Positions 12,501 through 23,645 of a stretch of 64,000 bases of DNA are shown one piece after another. Made by a program: the position numbers and the translations under genes. The notes under the pieces are model-generated. The model was not told where the DNA came from, searched no databases, and saw nothing but the letters and a program-made list of their open reading frames with translations. This DNA is from Oxyruncus cristatus (taxonomy: Eukaryota; Chordata; Aves; Passeriformes; Cotingidae), in NCBI GenBank assembly GCA_013399855.1, contig VXAY01004102.1, positions 1,040,933 through 1,104,932 of the forward strand, given 5' to 3'. Each line of letters starts with the position of its first letter. The first letter of the stretch is position 1.

Positions 12501-15500
12501 TAGCCTGTTTTCAGAGATTTATGAATTGTACATGTGGTTGTCTATACCGTATGAAACAACATCCTTAGTCTTATTCCAAGTATGCTCAGCTAGAAAAAAC
12601 ATCATAATCCATTTGCTTAATCTCAGCTAATGTGAATCACCAGATCAGGTTCACCTCAGGCAGCCATTGTTCAGAGCAGAATGCCCAACATCTCATTCAG
12701 CAAGTCCTCTCATATGATTTTTAAAACTGTATTTGCCTTTTAAATATCTCATTTATATAATTTTCTGTTTACTTGAATTGCTCAAGAGACTCAAAGAAAC
12801 ACATAAAATAAAAATGTGTGTGGGGAATGTAGGTCACCTAATCTATCTTCTTGTCAGAGTAGCGTTATCCTCCAAAACTAAGTTCTTTAGTGATATGAAT
12901 TTTTAATAGGTTAAAATGGAGCTTCTACCACTCACCTTCTGAGGCTATTTATTAATTATCTCTACTTATTAGTTAGCATTAATTCTTGCTTTTGTTCATT
13001 CATTTCACGAAGTTGATCTTCTTTGTGCTAAAGATTCTCCCATATTTTCTCTATTCAGATATCACAATGAAAATAGTTCCACAGTTTCTTTCCCAACACT
13101 CAGAAAAAAAAAGACAGTCTGAAGGAGTTTTGTCATCCACGAGGGACTCTTTATTTCAACATGTTGGAAAAAGGGCAAAGATTATAAATGCATGTGAATA
13201 CAGTTTATGAAGAGACAGGAGGATTACATTTAACTATACCTTAATTATACCACTGACTGTGGGGGGTTTGTGGGTTTTTTATCTTTTTTTTCAGTGGAAA
13301 TACTGTGTTCCCAGATGGCAACTGTTCCATCTAATTGCTACCAGATGCATAATCTGATTTGGAGCTTCTTTCCTTAATCAGGATTACATCCAGCTCTCAA
13401 AACTAGCTGTATAGAAGAGTAACAAAAACACTGCTCAGTAGACAGTACCACTGCGTGCAGTAATGAGTTTCCTTCGAGGAGAATTCAAAATTTATAGAAG
13501 TTCTAAAATACCACTTCAGTTCCACTTTCATAAGATGCATAGGTATAAACATTAAATTATAATCTTGTACAGATATTTTGCTATAAATATTATTTTTAAA
13601 TAATATATAAATATTATTATTTAGACTCTTAAACTATCTTAGCTAATGTACTAGAGTCAGTATTCTGTTGTTTACACTTGTTCAGAAGACGAACAAGTGA
13701 TAAGTATATTCTGATGTCTTAAAACTTAACCATTAAGACATCAGACAATTCATATTGCAGAATTTAAAATATCATTGCTCCCCTCTTTAGTTGTCCAGGG
13801 CACGCAAAGCCACTTTCAATAGCCAGCTAATCCATCAGTAGCTTCCTTGCATCACTAGAATTTGAGACCCAAAAGATAACACTTCTGGGACATGGTGAAG
13901 ATTGTAATCAAGGGTTACCATATAACAGGGTGAATGCCCCTTGTTTCCATAAGACTTCAAAAGACTTACAAAGCTTCTGTCCAGACATACGTAACTTTAA
14001 AGCTCCACTGCATTCATTCTTATACTACAAACACTCCATATATTATGAAAAGACAGAAGAAATCAACTTTATAGTAAAAATAGCATCAATAGAATTATGC
14101 TTAATTCAGGCTTAAAACCAACAAGCTACAAAAAATTTTAATTGTCCCATAACAGCCATTACCGACACAAAACCACTTTACACCCATTCATGTGTTCAGC
14201 TGGAAGGACACCCATGGAATTACATAAATGATGTGATAAGAATTTAGCCCTAATATTTGGAGATCAGTTGTTATTTATATATAAACCATTCACAAATACA
14301 AATTGAGTAATTTCTGAATACAATAATACAAATTAGTTCAGAAAATTTAAGCAAGAAAAATCAGGCCACATGAGAAACATATTAGTGATTAAAATTGTAA
14401 CTGCAAACAGATTTATAATTTTTCTGATTTGCTGTCATATTTATTTTGCTGCCTCATATTTAAATTACAAGCCTGGTTATCTCCCACATCTTCAATTCTA
14501 AGTTCTGATACTAAATATAGCACTTAACCTGTACTCAGTATCCCTCATGGTCCCGTTTTCTTGTAAGGGTTATTGACTGGTCAATAACTGAAATTATGAC
14601 CATATCATTGTGAGACTGTCACTAACTTGGGTTCTTACCTCTCAGTTGAAAAAAAAAAAAAAAAGAGGAAAGCTCACATTTTGGATCTTTGTGAACGCAG
14701 CAGCAGATAAGTACAAGGGATCTACTCTAATGACCACAGGCATCAGTGGAAGTTTTCCTTTCAATTCCAAAGGGTGTCCTCTAGTAAGACAGTGGCACAG
14801 AGATGGCCAGTTGAAGGTCCAGTGCCTGAAGTCAGCCTGCAACTCAATTCTATGAGGCAAATGGTCGAAGTCCAGCACCATGAGCACACTTGGCCTGCAG
14901 ACCTTGGGCTGATCCAAAGCTCAAGGGGAAGTTTTCAAAATCAAAATTTTCTAACAGACTCCAAAATTCTTTGTATAAAACCAGAAAAGTACAGCATCAA
15001 AATAATTATAAAAAATATTTTAATCAGTGCTCTTTCTGATTTTGATTAATTATTCTTCCATTTCTATGGACTTTGCTTTAGTAACTGAACTGATTAAATG
15101 CTAAAAGTACCTAAATATAACCCAACATCTTCCACCTTCTTCTACAAGTCTTCTGTGTTTTTCAAGACCATCATATCAAGGAAACTGAAAAAAATTGTTA
15201 GCAATTGCATTAGCGTATTTGCTGACAAATTCTTTTTTCCTTAGTAGATAACCAGCATCTCAGGTTGAGAAACATAAGCAACCTTTTCTGCAGCATTATC
15301 CTAAGTCGGAGCAGGGCCAGAGCTCCGTGGGATGTGGCCTTCCCTGCCTAGCAATCCTATGGCCCTTGAATGATATCCTTTGTTTAAGTCAGAGCCATAT
15401 GGAGCAGCAGTTAACACTTGAGTATTTTTATCATTCCAGCGTGAGTCACTCCTTTAGAAAGGGCAGTTGCTACACCAGTTAAATTATTACTGTTATCTTA

Positions 15501-18189
15501 TGCCCCGAGAAAATGCTGATAACACGACTTATATTTCAAGTTCCTTCAACCTCTTATACTTCTGGGTTTTTTTTTAATTAAACTGCTCAGTAAGGTACGG
15601 AACTAGGAAACTGCTATCAAGCTAAAAAGGAAATTATCACATTAGAAGCAGGGGGCTGGGTCAAGTTCCCTTCAGTGTGCCCAGCCTGTTTACATCCTTT
15701 CCAGCAAAGCCTTCCAAAAAATGTGCCACTGTTAATATGTTACCACTGATAAGATTTTGGACCACTGCATTACAACAGCATTTTACTGTTTGATATACAT
15801 GAACTTCTTATCAAGTTAATCCCCACAGATTTATATTCATTAAATTCTCCAACAGAGATTTGATAACCAACAGCTGAGGATGCAGAATAAGAAAAAAAAA
15901 AATGCCTCTGGGGAGGAAAACAAAACAAAACAGAGATCTGCTTTCAAGAGAGCTCTGCCTGGATGGTTAGCTCAACGGCAAACCTCCTCTTCGAGCTGTT
16001 CTAATTTTTGACCACCACCAAATTTAAATCTAAACACTAATTTGTGTTCAGAAGACAGATTCCTATGAGAAATCTCCGGCCTTGCAGAAGTATGAATTGA
16101 CCCATCACCTTTAAGTGGGTTAGAATTTAATTCTGGAGCATACAGCGTATCTCAGATTTAAAGGCATAACCATTCTCAGACTAGTTTTTCTTGTTTTCTT
16201 GCCTCAGATGTATTTAAACAACTACACTTACCTTCTGCTCTGTAATATATACTAACTAAAGAGAAGGGTCAGCCATGTTCTCATTTTTTCTGAGTATGGG
16301 CACCTGAAAAAAGAGCTATCCTAGAGTACGGGGTTTTTTTCTTGTATTATATCTACATTATTTCCTGCAGTGATATGTGGATGCTTACAGAGCACCTCAA
16401 ACTCTTTAAACTGGAAAAAGAGTAACTAGAAATTTTTCCATATCCATGGTTTTCTTCTTCTACAACATTTCAAAAATTTCTTTTCTTCCTTGAATTTGCC
16501 TTCCTGACCGTCCCAGCCCTTTCACCAAATGCAGTCACCTGTGTACTGACATTAACACATCACCATTTGTAAAAACATTGCTACAACTAACTGCACATCT
16601 ATTGGTTCTGTTAGCATATTTAAGATTGACTTATTCCTGTATTGGTTAGAAAACTCTTATGTGAACCTTAGCGTTTTACTGAAAATTTCACTCATTAAGA
16701 CATCTAGGGTTGTCATTCATTCTGGGGTTTTTTTTTAATGATCTTTTAACTTCCTTGTATTTCTTACCAATCTGTTAATTTATAACTATTATTCTTTGCA
16801 CTTCCCAAAGAGAATGGTCAAAGAAAAGGATTAAGAAGGCAGCATCTGAGTTTCCTGGTCAAGATGTTATCAGCTTACCTTTTTAAATTTTACCCCATGT
16901 GCCTCAGTCTGTCTAGCTGAAGTTGCACGCAATGGCCTTGCATGCAATTTCCTATTTCATAGAGACATTGCGAAGCATAAACTGAAGAATTCTCCTGAAG
17001 CTCCAGCAGCGTAAGTGACTATGAGGAACAGATCTTTTGGTTCCTTCTGGAGGACATCATAAAATCTTTTGCTATGATCTGGTCTTATTTCCTTGATGGA
17101 GTTCAGAGAGTGTTTTGAGATCGAGCGAGTTCATAGATTGAGGCCAAAAAGGAAAAAAAAAAAGCTAGGCTTAAACATATTGTACACTTTTGCTTCCTGC
17201 AAACAATTTAAAGTAAAAATTTACATCTTCAAAGCCCTGTTCTGATCTGCTGCCCACTCCTGTACAGCCTAGGCTCCTGAGGCTCCCAAATTGCTAATAG
17301 CACAGCTTTGCTGCTGGGCACGTGTACAACTACTCCAGCTCTGACAACACTAAGCTGCTTAATGTCTTAGCTTTGGTGCAATGCACAGCTCATCACTGCT
17401 CTGCAGATCTTGCCTGAAGAAACCTAACCAACCCCTTTTACAGCCCAGGCAGGCAGCTGTTGCTGTCCTCCATAACTGTCTAGTAGTTAAAGAGCTCTCT
17501 TATCACTCCAGAGATCCAGTTCACTACCTGATTTAGAGCAAGGACTTGAGTCCATATATCATAGCCTTCCATGGCGAACTAGCTCCTCCTCCTCCTGTCT
17601 GGGTCCTCCTGTGTAAGAAAGGACTGACTAGTGTAGAACACCTAATTCCACAACAGATTTCAAAATGCCCAGTGGCAAGACGCTCCTAATTTTAAGCATG
17701 GGTTTAGATACCCATTTATTTGACAGACATGGAAATCGTATCAAATGCAAACCCTGACCTTAAGGCTTTTTATCTGCCCAGGATTCAGGGGACAAAATAT
17801 TTAACTCAGACCTGAGGGTGCCCGGAGGAAACAACCTGACCACCTCCAATGCTGTGTCACTGTGCCTGCATCCCCAGGACAAGTCTAGCTCACTCGGTTG
17901 TGTTAACTGTAGGGACAAGCAAGAAGATCTGGGAAAATATAGGTACTGCTGAATTATACTTGACTGTCATACTTGGAATACTAAATGTGAAAAACGGAGC
18001 TGAATGTGTGTTCCTACAATCAACCCAGGGTTCCCATGGTGAGTTTTAAACCTGAAGATGGTCACCAGTTCTGTTATTGTAGTTCTCCAGGATACTTGGT
18101 TTTGCCTTTTCTGCATTTATGCTCACTTATATACAAACATTAAAAGTAGATATTTCTGCATATGCATGTTTATATCTAACTAACTATAT
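9596..18189. other. RP1 intron 1 / 5' flank; no coding gene seen
   Basis: This is AT-rich sequence upstream of RP1 exon 2. The untranslated first exon and photoreceptor promoter are expected somewhere here or further right, but no boundary could be fixed. Strong minus-strand donor-like sites are CAGAAG|gtgagt (last base 12936), GAGAG|gtaaga (near 14638) and GCAGAAG|gtaagt (last base 16232). GGATTA/TAATCC words, the CRX type of motif, occur at about 13221, 13382 and 13826, which is weak evidence. A 16-base A run lies at 14649-14664. At about 14905-14945 a gctgatccaaagctcaaggg motif resembles the 3' end of ancient amniote CR1 elements. ORFs here are short and unconserved. Confidence 0.6.
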
Positions 18190-18201
18190 GTACATACACA
18201 A

Positions 18202-18227
18202 ACACACACACACACACACGCACACAG
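18202..18227. repeat. CA dinucleotide microsatellite
   Basis: This is an (AC)n run of about nine units, interrupted by one G and then continuing briefly. It lies in otherwise unique AT-rich sequence and is a simple repeat with no gene content. Confidence 0.95.
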
Positions 18228-19525
18228 AGACATACACAGAGGAACTCTGCTCAAATGTCTCCAGCTACTTTTGTATCCTTTGGATTAAATTGTCATTTTC
18301 CAGTGTCTCGCCTGCATGTTCCCAGGCCTGTTGTTTCCCTTTCATTTTATTTTTGTTTGGACGTACATTCCTCTAAACTCCTTCACATGCAGAACTGGTA
18401 TTTTATCAAAGGACATTATACTTACATTGAATTTTGAACTAATTAGATGCATGAATTATATTTTTTTGTATGAAAACATCCAGCATGTATTTATGTACTG
18501 TATTTTTGTCATAGCACCAGTTTCTAATCTCAGATAGTACTGAAAAGTATCATTAGATGGATAAAGATTTTTTGACATATGATCAATAAAAAATAGAAAG
18601 CCCATGTCCACCTCCTTCAAAAATAATCAAACTGTATTAGCTGCTATCACCAGCAAATTTCCATATGTCAGTCTTTTTCTCTATCTAAATGAAGCCTCAG
18701 ATGTTGCCAACACAGATTTTTCTACACACAGTAATATTGACTAAAAACTATGCATGAACAAAATGGTACTTACTACTTCCTTTTAATTAAATGTTCAGTA
18801 GTAAGATTTGGGGGGGAGGTGTTAATTTAATAAAATACTTTTGTGTTTATGTTATTAATTTTTAATTGTTATAATTAAATCAGCATAAGCCATAAAAATA
18901 TTTGTAAGTAGGAAGTCTGTGACATGAATACATGACCAAACAGAATGGTAAAAAGTATCACTGCTGTTTTCAAGAAGTCCTCTCAGTAAAATAAGAGAAA
19001 ATAATTCAAAGTTTCATTATGTGAGGTACTGAAATTAGACTGGATAAAATATTAAAATTTAAATTTAAAAAAAAAATAAAAGCGTACATTGGCAAAGCTA
19101 AAGTGACCCACTAATATTTTTTTCTGTCTCTTAAGCACATTAAGTCAAATCATTTACTTTGTGCTTGACGCAGATAAAATCTGGTACATATAATTTGTAA
19201 TGAAAAGGATCTGTTCAATTCCTCACTTGATCAGACTGAATCCCACACCACTCCTAGTGTTCTTTCTCCAGGGAAATGACAATACAAAGCCAAGAAAGAG
19301 CAGATGAGTTAACTTACAAGACAACATATCTATCATTAAAACTAGGAGAGGTCAGTGATGAAAAGGCCTGGCTGTCAGTAAAGATTTCCAATGTTTCTGC
19401 TTCTGCTGCTCCATTGCAGCAGAAAGTGGATGCATTTTCAAGCTTCCTCCCTTTTATTACTACTCTCCTTCACTTAAGATAAATAAAAAATTCTTTTTCT
19501 CCCATCAAATGTTAGTTTTTGAATT
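18228..19525. other. Intergenic AT-rich stretch, nothing recognised
   Basis: No gene, RNA or repeat could be supported. The interval includes very AT-rich segments (about 18780-18910 and 19040-19085) and a few ORFs under 90 codons with no family resemblance. Confidence 0.55.
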
Positions 19526-19822
19526 AGGCTCTTCTCAGTTGTGCCAAGTAATAGCGCAAGACCTAACAGGCAAAAACTGAGGCACAGGAATTTCTGCCTG
19601 AACATGAGGAAGAACTTATTTACTGTGCAGGTGACCAAGCATTGGAACAGATAGCCCAGAGAGGGTGTGGAGTTGCTCTCATTGGAGATTCTCAAGAACC
19701 GTCTGGACACAATCCTGTGCAGTGTGTTCTAGGACAAACCTGTCTGAGCAGGGAGGTTGGACCAGACGACCCACTGTGGTCCCTTCCACCCTGAACTGTT
19801 CTGTGATTCTGTGATTCTGTGA
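19526..19822 (+). repeat. CR1 LINE 3' end (attctgtga-tail type)
   Basis: This is a 5'-truncated CR1 copy on the plus strand. Recognisable blocks are the ctgaacatgaggaagaactt motif near 19598, tggaacagatagcccagaga near 19633, a ggttggaccagacgaccc motif, cccttccaccctgaactgtt, and the terminal attctgtga units ending near 19822. The coding part is broken by stops, so only the 3'UTR and the very end of the reverse-transcriptase ORF remain. The attctgtga tail separates it from the copies at 30.8 and 50.9 kb, which end in attctatga. Confidence 0.88.
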
Positions 19823-22584
19823 ACGTGACTGCATCTCAGAAGGAGGTATGTTCAGATGCTCCACTCCCCTTCAGGATACAGCTGCATTATATTGTGTTAT
19901 TCTGTGAAGTGCATTCATGCTCTTGTCTTCACTTACCTTCACTCTACCGAATATTGAACAGTATCTACTTTCAATGTATTTTCTAAGTTAAAAAATTACA
20001 TTTTTAATTATTTAATTTTTGTGTTATTGTCCCTTTATTTCTTGTTAATTTCAAGCACTGATTAAGAAAAAAATGTTTAGATTTTCAGACCATACTGAAG
20101 GAAAACATTATTCTTATATAGATCTTGCACTGTCTAAAGGGATGTTTAATTGAAGAGATATATTCAGGTGAACTCTTGAAATCTTTTGGTAATGATGACA
20201 TAAAGGTTTTTATTACAGTGACAAAGAAGGTGTGATTTATAATCAAGTATTGGCCATACTTCCATAAGGTTCTAAAGGCACAATTATGCAGTTATACTTT
20301 TCTTCAGAAAAGCAGCAGCTGGTACTCTCTTTTTGCAGGCACAGCCATCTCTGTCTTCAGAGAGTCAGAAGACAGCACAAGGCCTTGGAGAATGAAAGAA
20401 AAAGTCTGCAGAAATACAAAACCCCTCTCCAGAGCAACGTCTACTTGGAATCACAATCCTCACGGCTTTCGCTTGGAACGTGTAAAGGGAAAAAGCAGCT
20501 CGCAAAAAGTTATTTGAACGTTGCTGAAACAAACCAGTATTTGCAAAATCACCTCTGATAAGGTCACCAGCCAAGGTCAACCTACGGCAATCTCTCCGGT
20601 GGTGCCGTGGCAGAACAATAGACCCTCCACACGGAGCAAGCGGGCAGGCGCGGGCTGTGCAGCTCTATCTCAGCAGATAAGCAATTCTGGTGACTTCAAA
20701 TAAATCACGGGGAACAGCCAGCGGAAAGAGTGATGTCGGATTGGTCTCTTCTCGTGTTTTTCTTAGCAGACTGCCACAGGGAAATACTCAGATGCTGAAG
20801 GGTGTCTGTTTACTTAGAAGAGACTGATCTAAAAAGAAGTGACATACTATAATCTGGTCACGCGAACTGTCTCTAAGCAATTAGACTGTCTTATTGCTTT
20901 AATGCTATTTCAGGCTTGTTTTGCTTTTGGAAATAAGACTTCCTCCTTGGAAAACACAGGACATGTTACGCCACATCGTCCATGGACTTATGATGGTATC
21001 AGAGGCTACTGTAGTCATTGCATCATTTTTGTAAAATACATAACCTCAACCTGAACTGAGCTCTCTTTTACCTTTTTGAACTATGAAGAAAAAGAAAATG
21101 TAGCAGGCTTTGTTCAGAGAGTTTCCTGGATACTAATCCTTAACTTTTGACTCCCTTCAGAAGCACTGAAAGAAATGGAGGTGAAAAGTAATTTTTGTGT
21201 GACCACCATCTCAGGGCTAAAATACAAATTTTAATTTAGATACATTCTTTTTATTGCCATTGATATTCCTTACATTCCAATTTTCTCAGACTAAAAATAT
21301 AAATTGAGAGATCATTTCTAACATACCTGGAATTGTTTATACTGCAATAAATAACAATAAACTTGTTTCCAATCTGAAAAAAGCTCCCTATGAAAATGTA
21401 ACCTAAAATAGCTACAGAAGCAAGAAGGTCAGACAAGAGAGTGCTAATTAATAACATCATATTTGTACACTACAAAAGAAGTTGATAATAGGTTCATCTT
21501 TATTTCTGAGAACCATTTCTATCTGCTTGACAAACTAACGTGCTAAACAAGAACCATAACCGAGTCCCCTCAACAAATGCACACATCCTTGCATAAAAAA
21601 AGTACAGTGGGAAGTATATTCCTGCAAGGTAGAAGTAAAAAGCATTATTCTTGAGACTGATGCACATTTTAGTCATATCACAATTATTTCTTACAGCAGA
21701 ATCCAGATAATTTTCTTTAGACTGTGCTCAAGTGAACCTCATGGTGAATTTCTCTGGGAGACCAAGTTAATGTGAATGCAGCTCAGCTACAAAGTTCTTC
21801 TCACAGTCATCTGAAATTTTTCTTTGTTGCCTTTCAAAAATTACCTGTATACTATTAACTTAGGAGATTCATCAAATGAGTAAATCCTTTCTTATTCAGA
21901 AGACCAATTACACACAGGTTTAGCATAAATGCTGCACAAATATAGATCTGTATGCTACCTGCAGTGATCAGAAACCCCTGTAGCAATGGTGTATTTGCAT
22001 GCTAGCTGAAAACTGAGGGTCTGTAAGGTCACCCTATTTTTGAATCAATGTTTAAAAACTTTGAAGATCAAGGGAGAAATTCAAAATATTTCTTTGAAGG
22101 AAGAAAGGGAGATTTTTTTCTGCCCATTTTTTCAAACAGAGACATGGTTTAACTTTAAAATTCTCCTAGTCTTATTCATCTGTGCACTCAGGCCCTTAAT
22201 TCCCTTAGTTTTGCTTGAATTTTACCACTGTTATTTACCCTTCCCCAGGGCAGTTGTGCATTTTCTTAATTTTAAATACATCAGAGCTTTGTTGAACTGA
22301 TACATTTTTATCTTTTATCTATCATCAATAATTCAGTTTCATTCTGTATTGCATGTGCTCCCAATCACATCACATGCACTACACAAATATGCAAGACATA
22401 TCATCATACAAATGTTTATGTGATCGATTTAAGCGAGAAGTATAAATCTCAAATATGGAGAACAGGATCAAGGAAGGTATAATAATGACTCATGATTACC
22501 ATGCTCTCGAAAAGCATGTTTAACAGCTAATAATAATAACTAATCTTTTAAAGGGACCAAATTGTTTATATATGTGCAGAAGAG
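19823..22584. other. Intergenic stretch with a small CpG-enriched patch
   Basis: This is mostly unique AT-rich DNA. CpG density rises at about 20430-20745 (listed separately). Otherwise there are no supportable genes. Short ORFs at 20286-20558 and 22040-22300 look like chance. Confidence 0.55.
20430..20745. other. Local CpG-enriched patch
   Basis: About a dozen CpG dinucleotides fall within roughly 310 bp, the densest part being gcgggcaggcgcgggctg near 20640-20656, in a neighbourhood where CpG is rare. The patch contains an agataag (GATA-type) word near 20684. No TATA box, clear exon borders or ORF supports a gene. It could be a small regulatory element, an exon of an unannotated noncoding RNA, or an eroded repeat. 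Confidence 0.4.
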
Positions 22585-22686
<102 letters not shown>

Positions 22687-22814
22687 CTGTTATTTGATAA
22701 TGGAAGGGTTTTTTTATGCTAAGTTCAAAGTTCTGTTACTTCCACAATAGTCTTAGACCATGTTACTTTTTATGTCATATAACAAAGGTATATTCCTTGA
22801 TTTATTTTTAAAAA

Positions 22815-23645
22815 GCACTACTGTCAGGGTTGCAAACAGACAAGCTCATGCCTTGGGTGTCCATGACAAGGTTTTGGTAGCAGGAGGGATACAGGGAGGA
22901 ATGAGAGGAGGCTGAAGCTGCCCTGTGCTGATTCCAGTCAGCTCCAACAGACCTAAGAAAGGACACAGCTGAACCCATCATGTGGCACATCTGTAATGAC
23001 ATATTTAAGAAAGGTCAAAAATGCTGGAGAGGCAGGGGAGGAAACAAAAAAAAAAGGGGGAGTGAGAAACAGCAGTGTAAACATCAATGTGAGAGAAGAG
23101 GCAGGAGAGAAGGTGCTACGGGTGTTGAAGCAGAAACTCCCCTGCAGTCCCTTGAACAGCACACACCGGAGCAGAGATCTGAAAGGTGGCCTGGGAAGAC
23201 CTCATGCCAGAGCAGGTTTTTACTGTAAGACTGCAGTTTATGGAAGGACCCACACTGGAGCAGATGAAAAGTATCAAATGGAAGGAGAGACTGAGAGGAT
23301 CTGCTAGGGACTGACTGTATCCCCCACCATCCCTGCACTGCTTTGGAGGTGGGTGTCAGGATCTGAAGGAGTGAAGTTGAGCCTGAAAGAGGAGAGGAAA
23401 AGTGGTTCATTGTTTGTCTCTGTTTCTCTCTGCCTGAATCTATTTTCATTGGCAATACACTAAATTAATTTTCCCCAAGTCAGGGCTGTTTTACTCACAC
23501 AGTAACTGTTAAGAAATTTCTCTGACTGCATCACAATCCATCAGTTTTCTCATCCAATTTTTTTCCCCTGTCCCTTGCGGAGGAGTTGGTGAGTGGCTGA
23601 GTAGGTGTTTGGCCCTTGGCAGTGGCTAACCTGCTGCCACTCCCC
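22815..23645 (+). mobile_element. Degraded LTR-like avian interspersed repeat
   Basis: The block matches the layout of a dispersed avian repeat I recognise from memory. It runs from ccatgacaaggttttggtag near 22861, through a TATA-like atatttaaga (23001-23010), a part with recurring cctgcag and ggagcag words, gagtgaagttgagcctg near 23370, and a polyadenylation-like zone ggcaatacactaaattaatt with ttccccaagtcagggctg (23451-23490). It ends in an ccctgtccc...gaggag motif and a terminal part near 23645. TATA box, polyA zone and length fit a solo LTR of an endogenous retrovirus, but I could not define TG...CA ends, target-site duplication or family. It is degraded: the polyA hexamer is mutated and there is no viral ORF. 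ORFs inside it (22996-23307 plus strand, 23084-23455 minus strand) are not genes. Confidence 0.55.

Noticed and set aside
13221..13832. Cluster of GGATTA/TAATCC words as a CRX-bound RP1 promoter
   Set aside because: Six-base AT-rich words are expected by chance at this frequency; kept only as a weak hint in the first-exon finding.
14600..14950. Possible processed pseudogene next to the A16 run (14649-14664)
   Set aside because: The sequence on neither side reads as a known protein, and the run is not preceded by a polyA signal in the proper arrangement.
20561..20600. ccagccaaggtcaacctac string as the end of an LTR-like repeat
   Set aside because: Only about 20 bases match and the expected upstream part of the repeat is absent, so I did not annotate a mobile element there.
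22996..23455. ORFs of 103 (plus) and 123 (minus) codons
   Set aside because: Both lie inside the LTR-like repeat and are in opposing frames.
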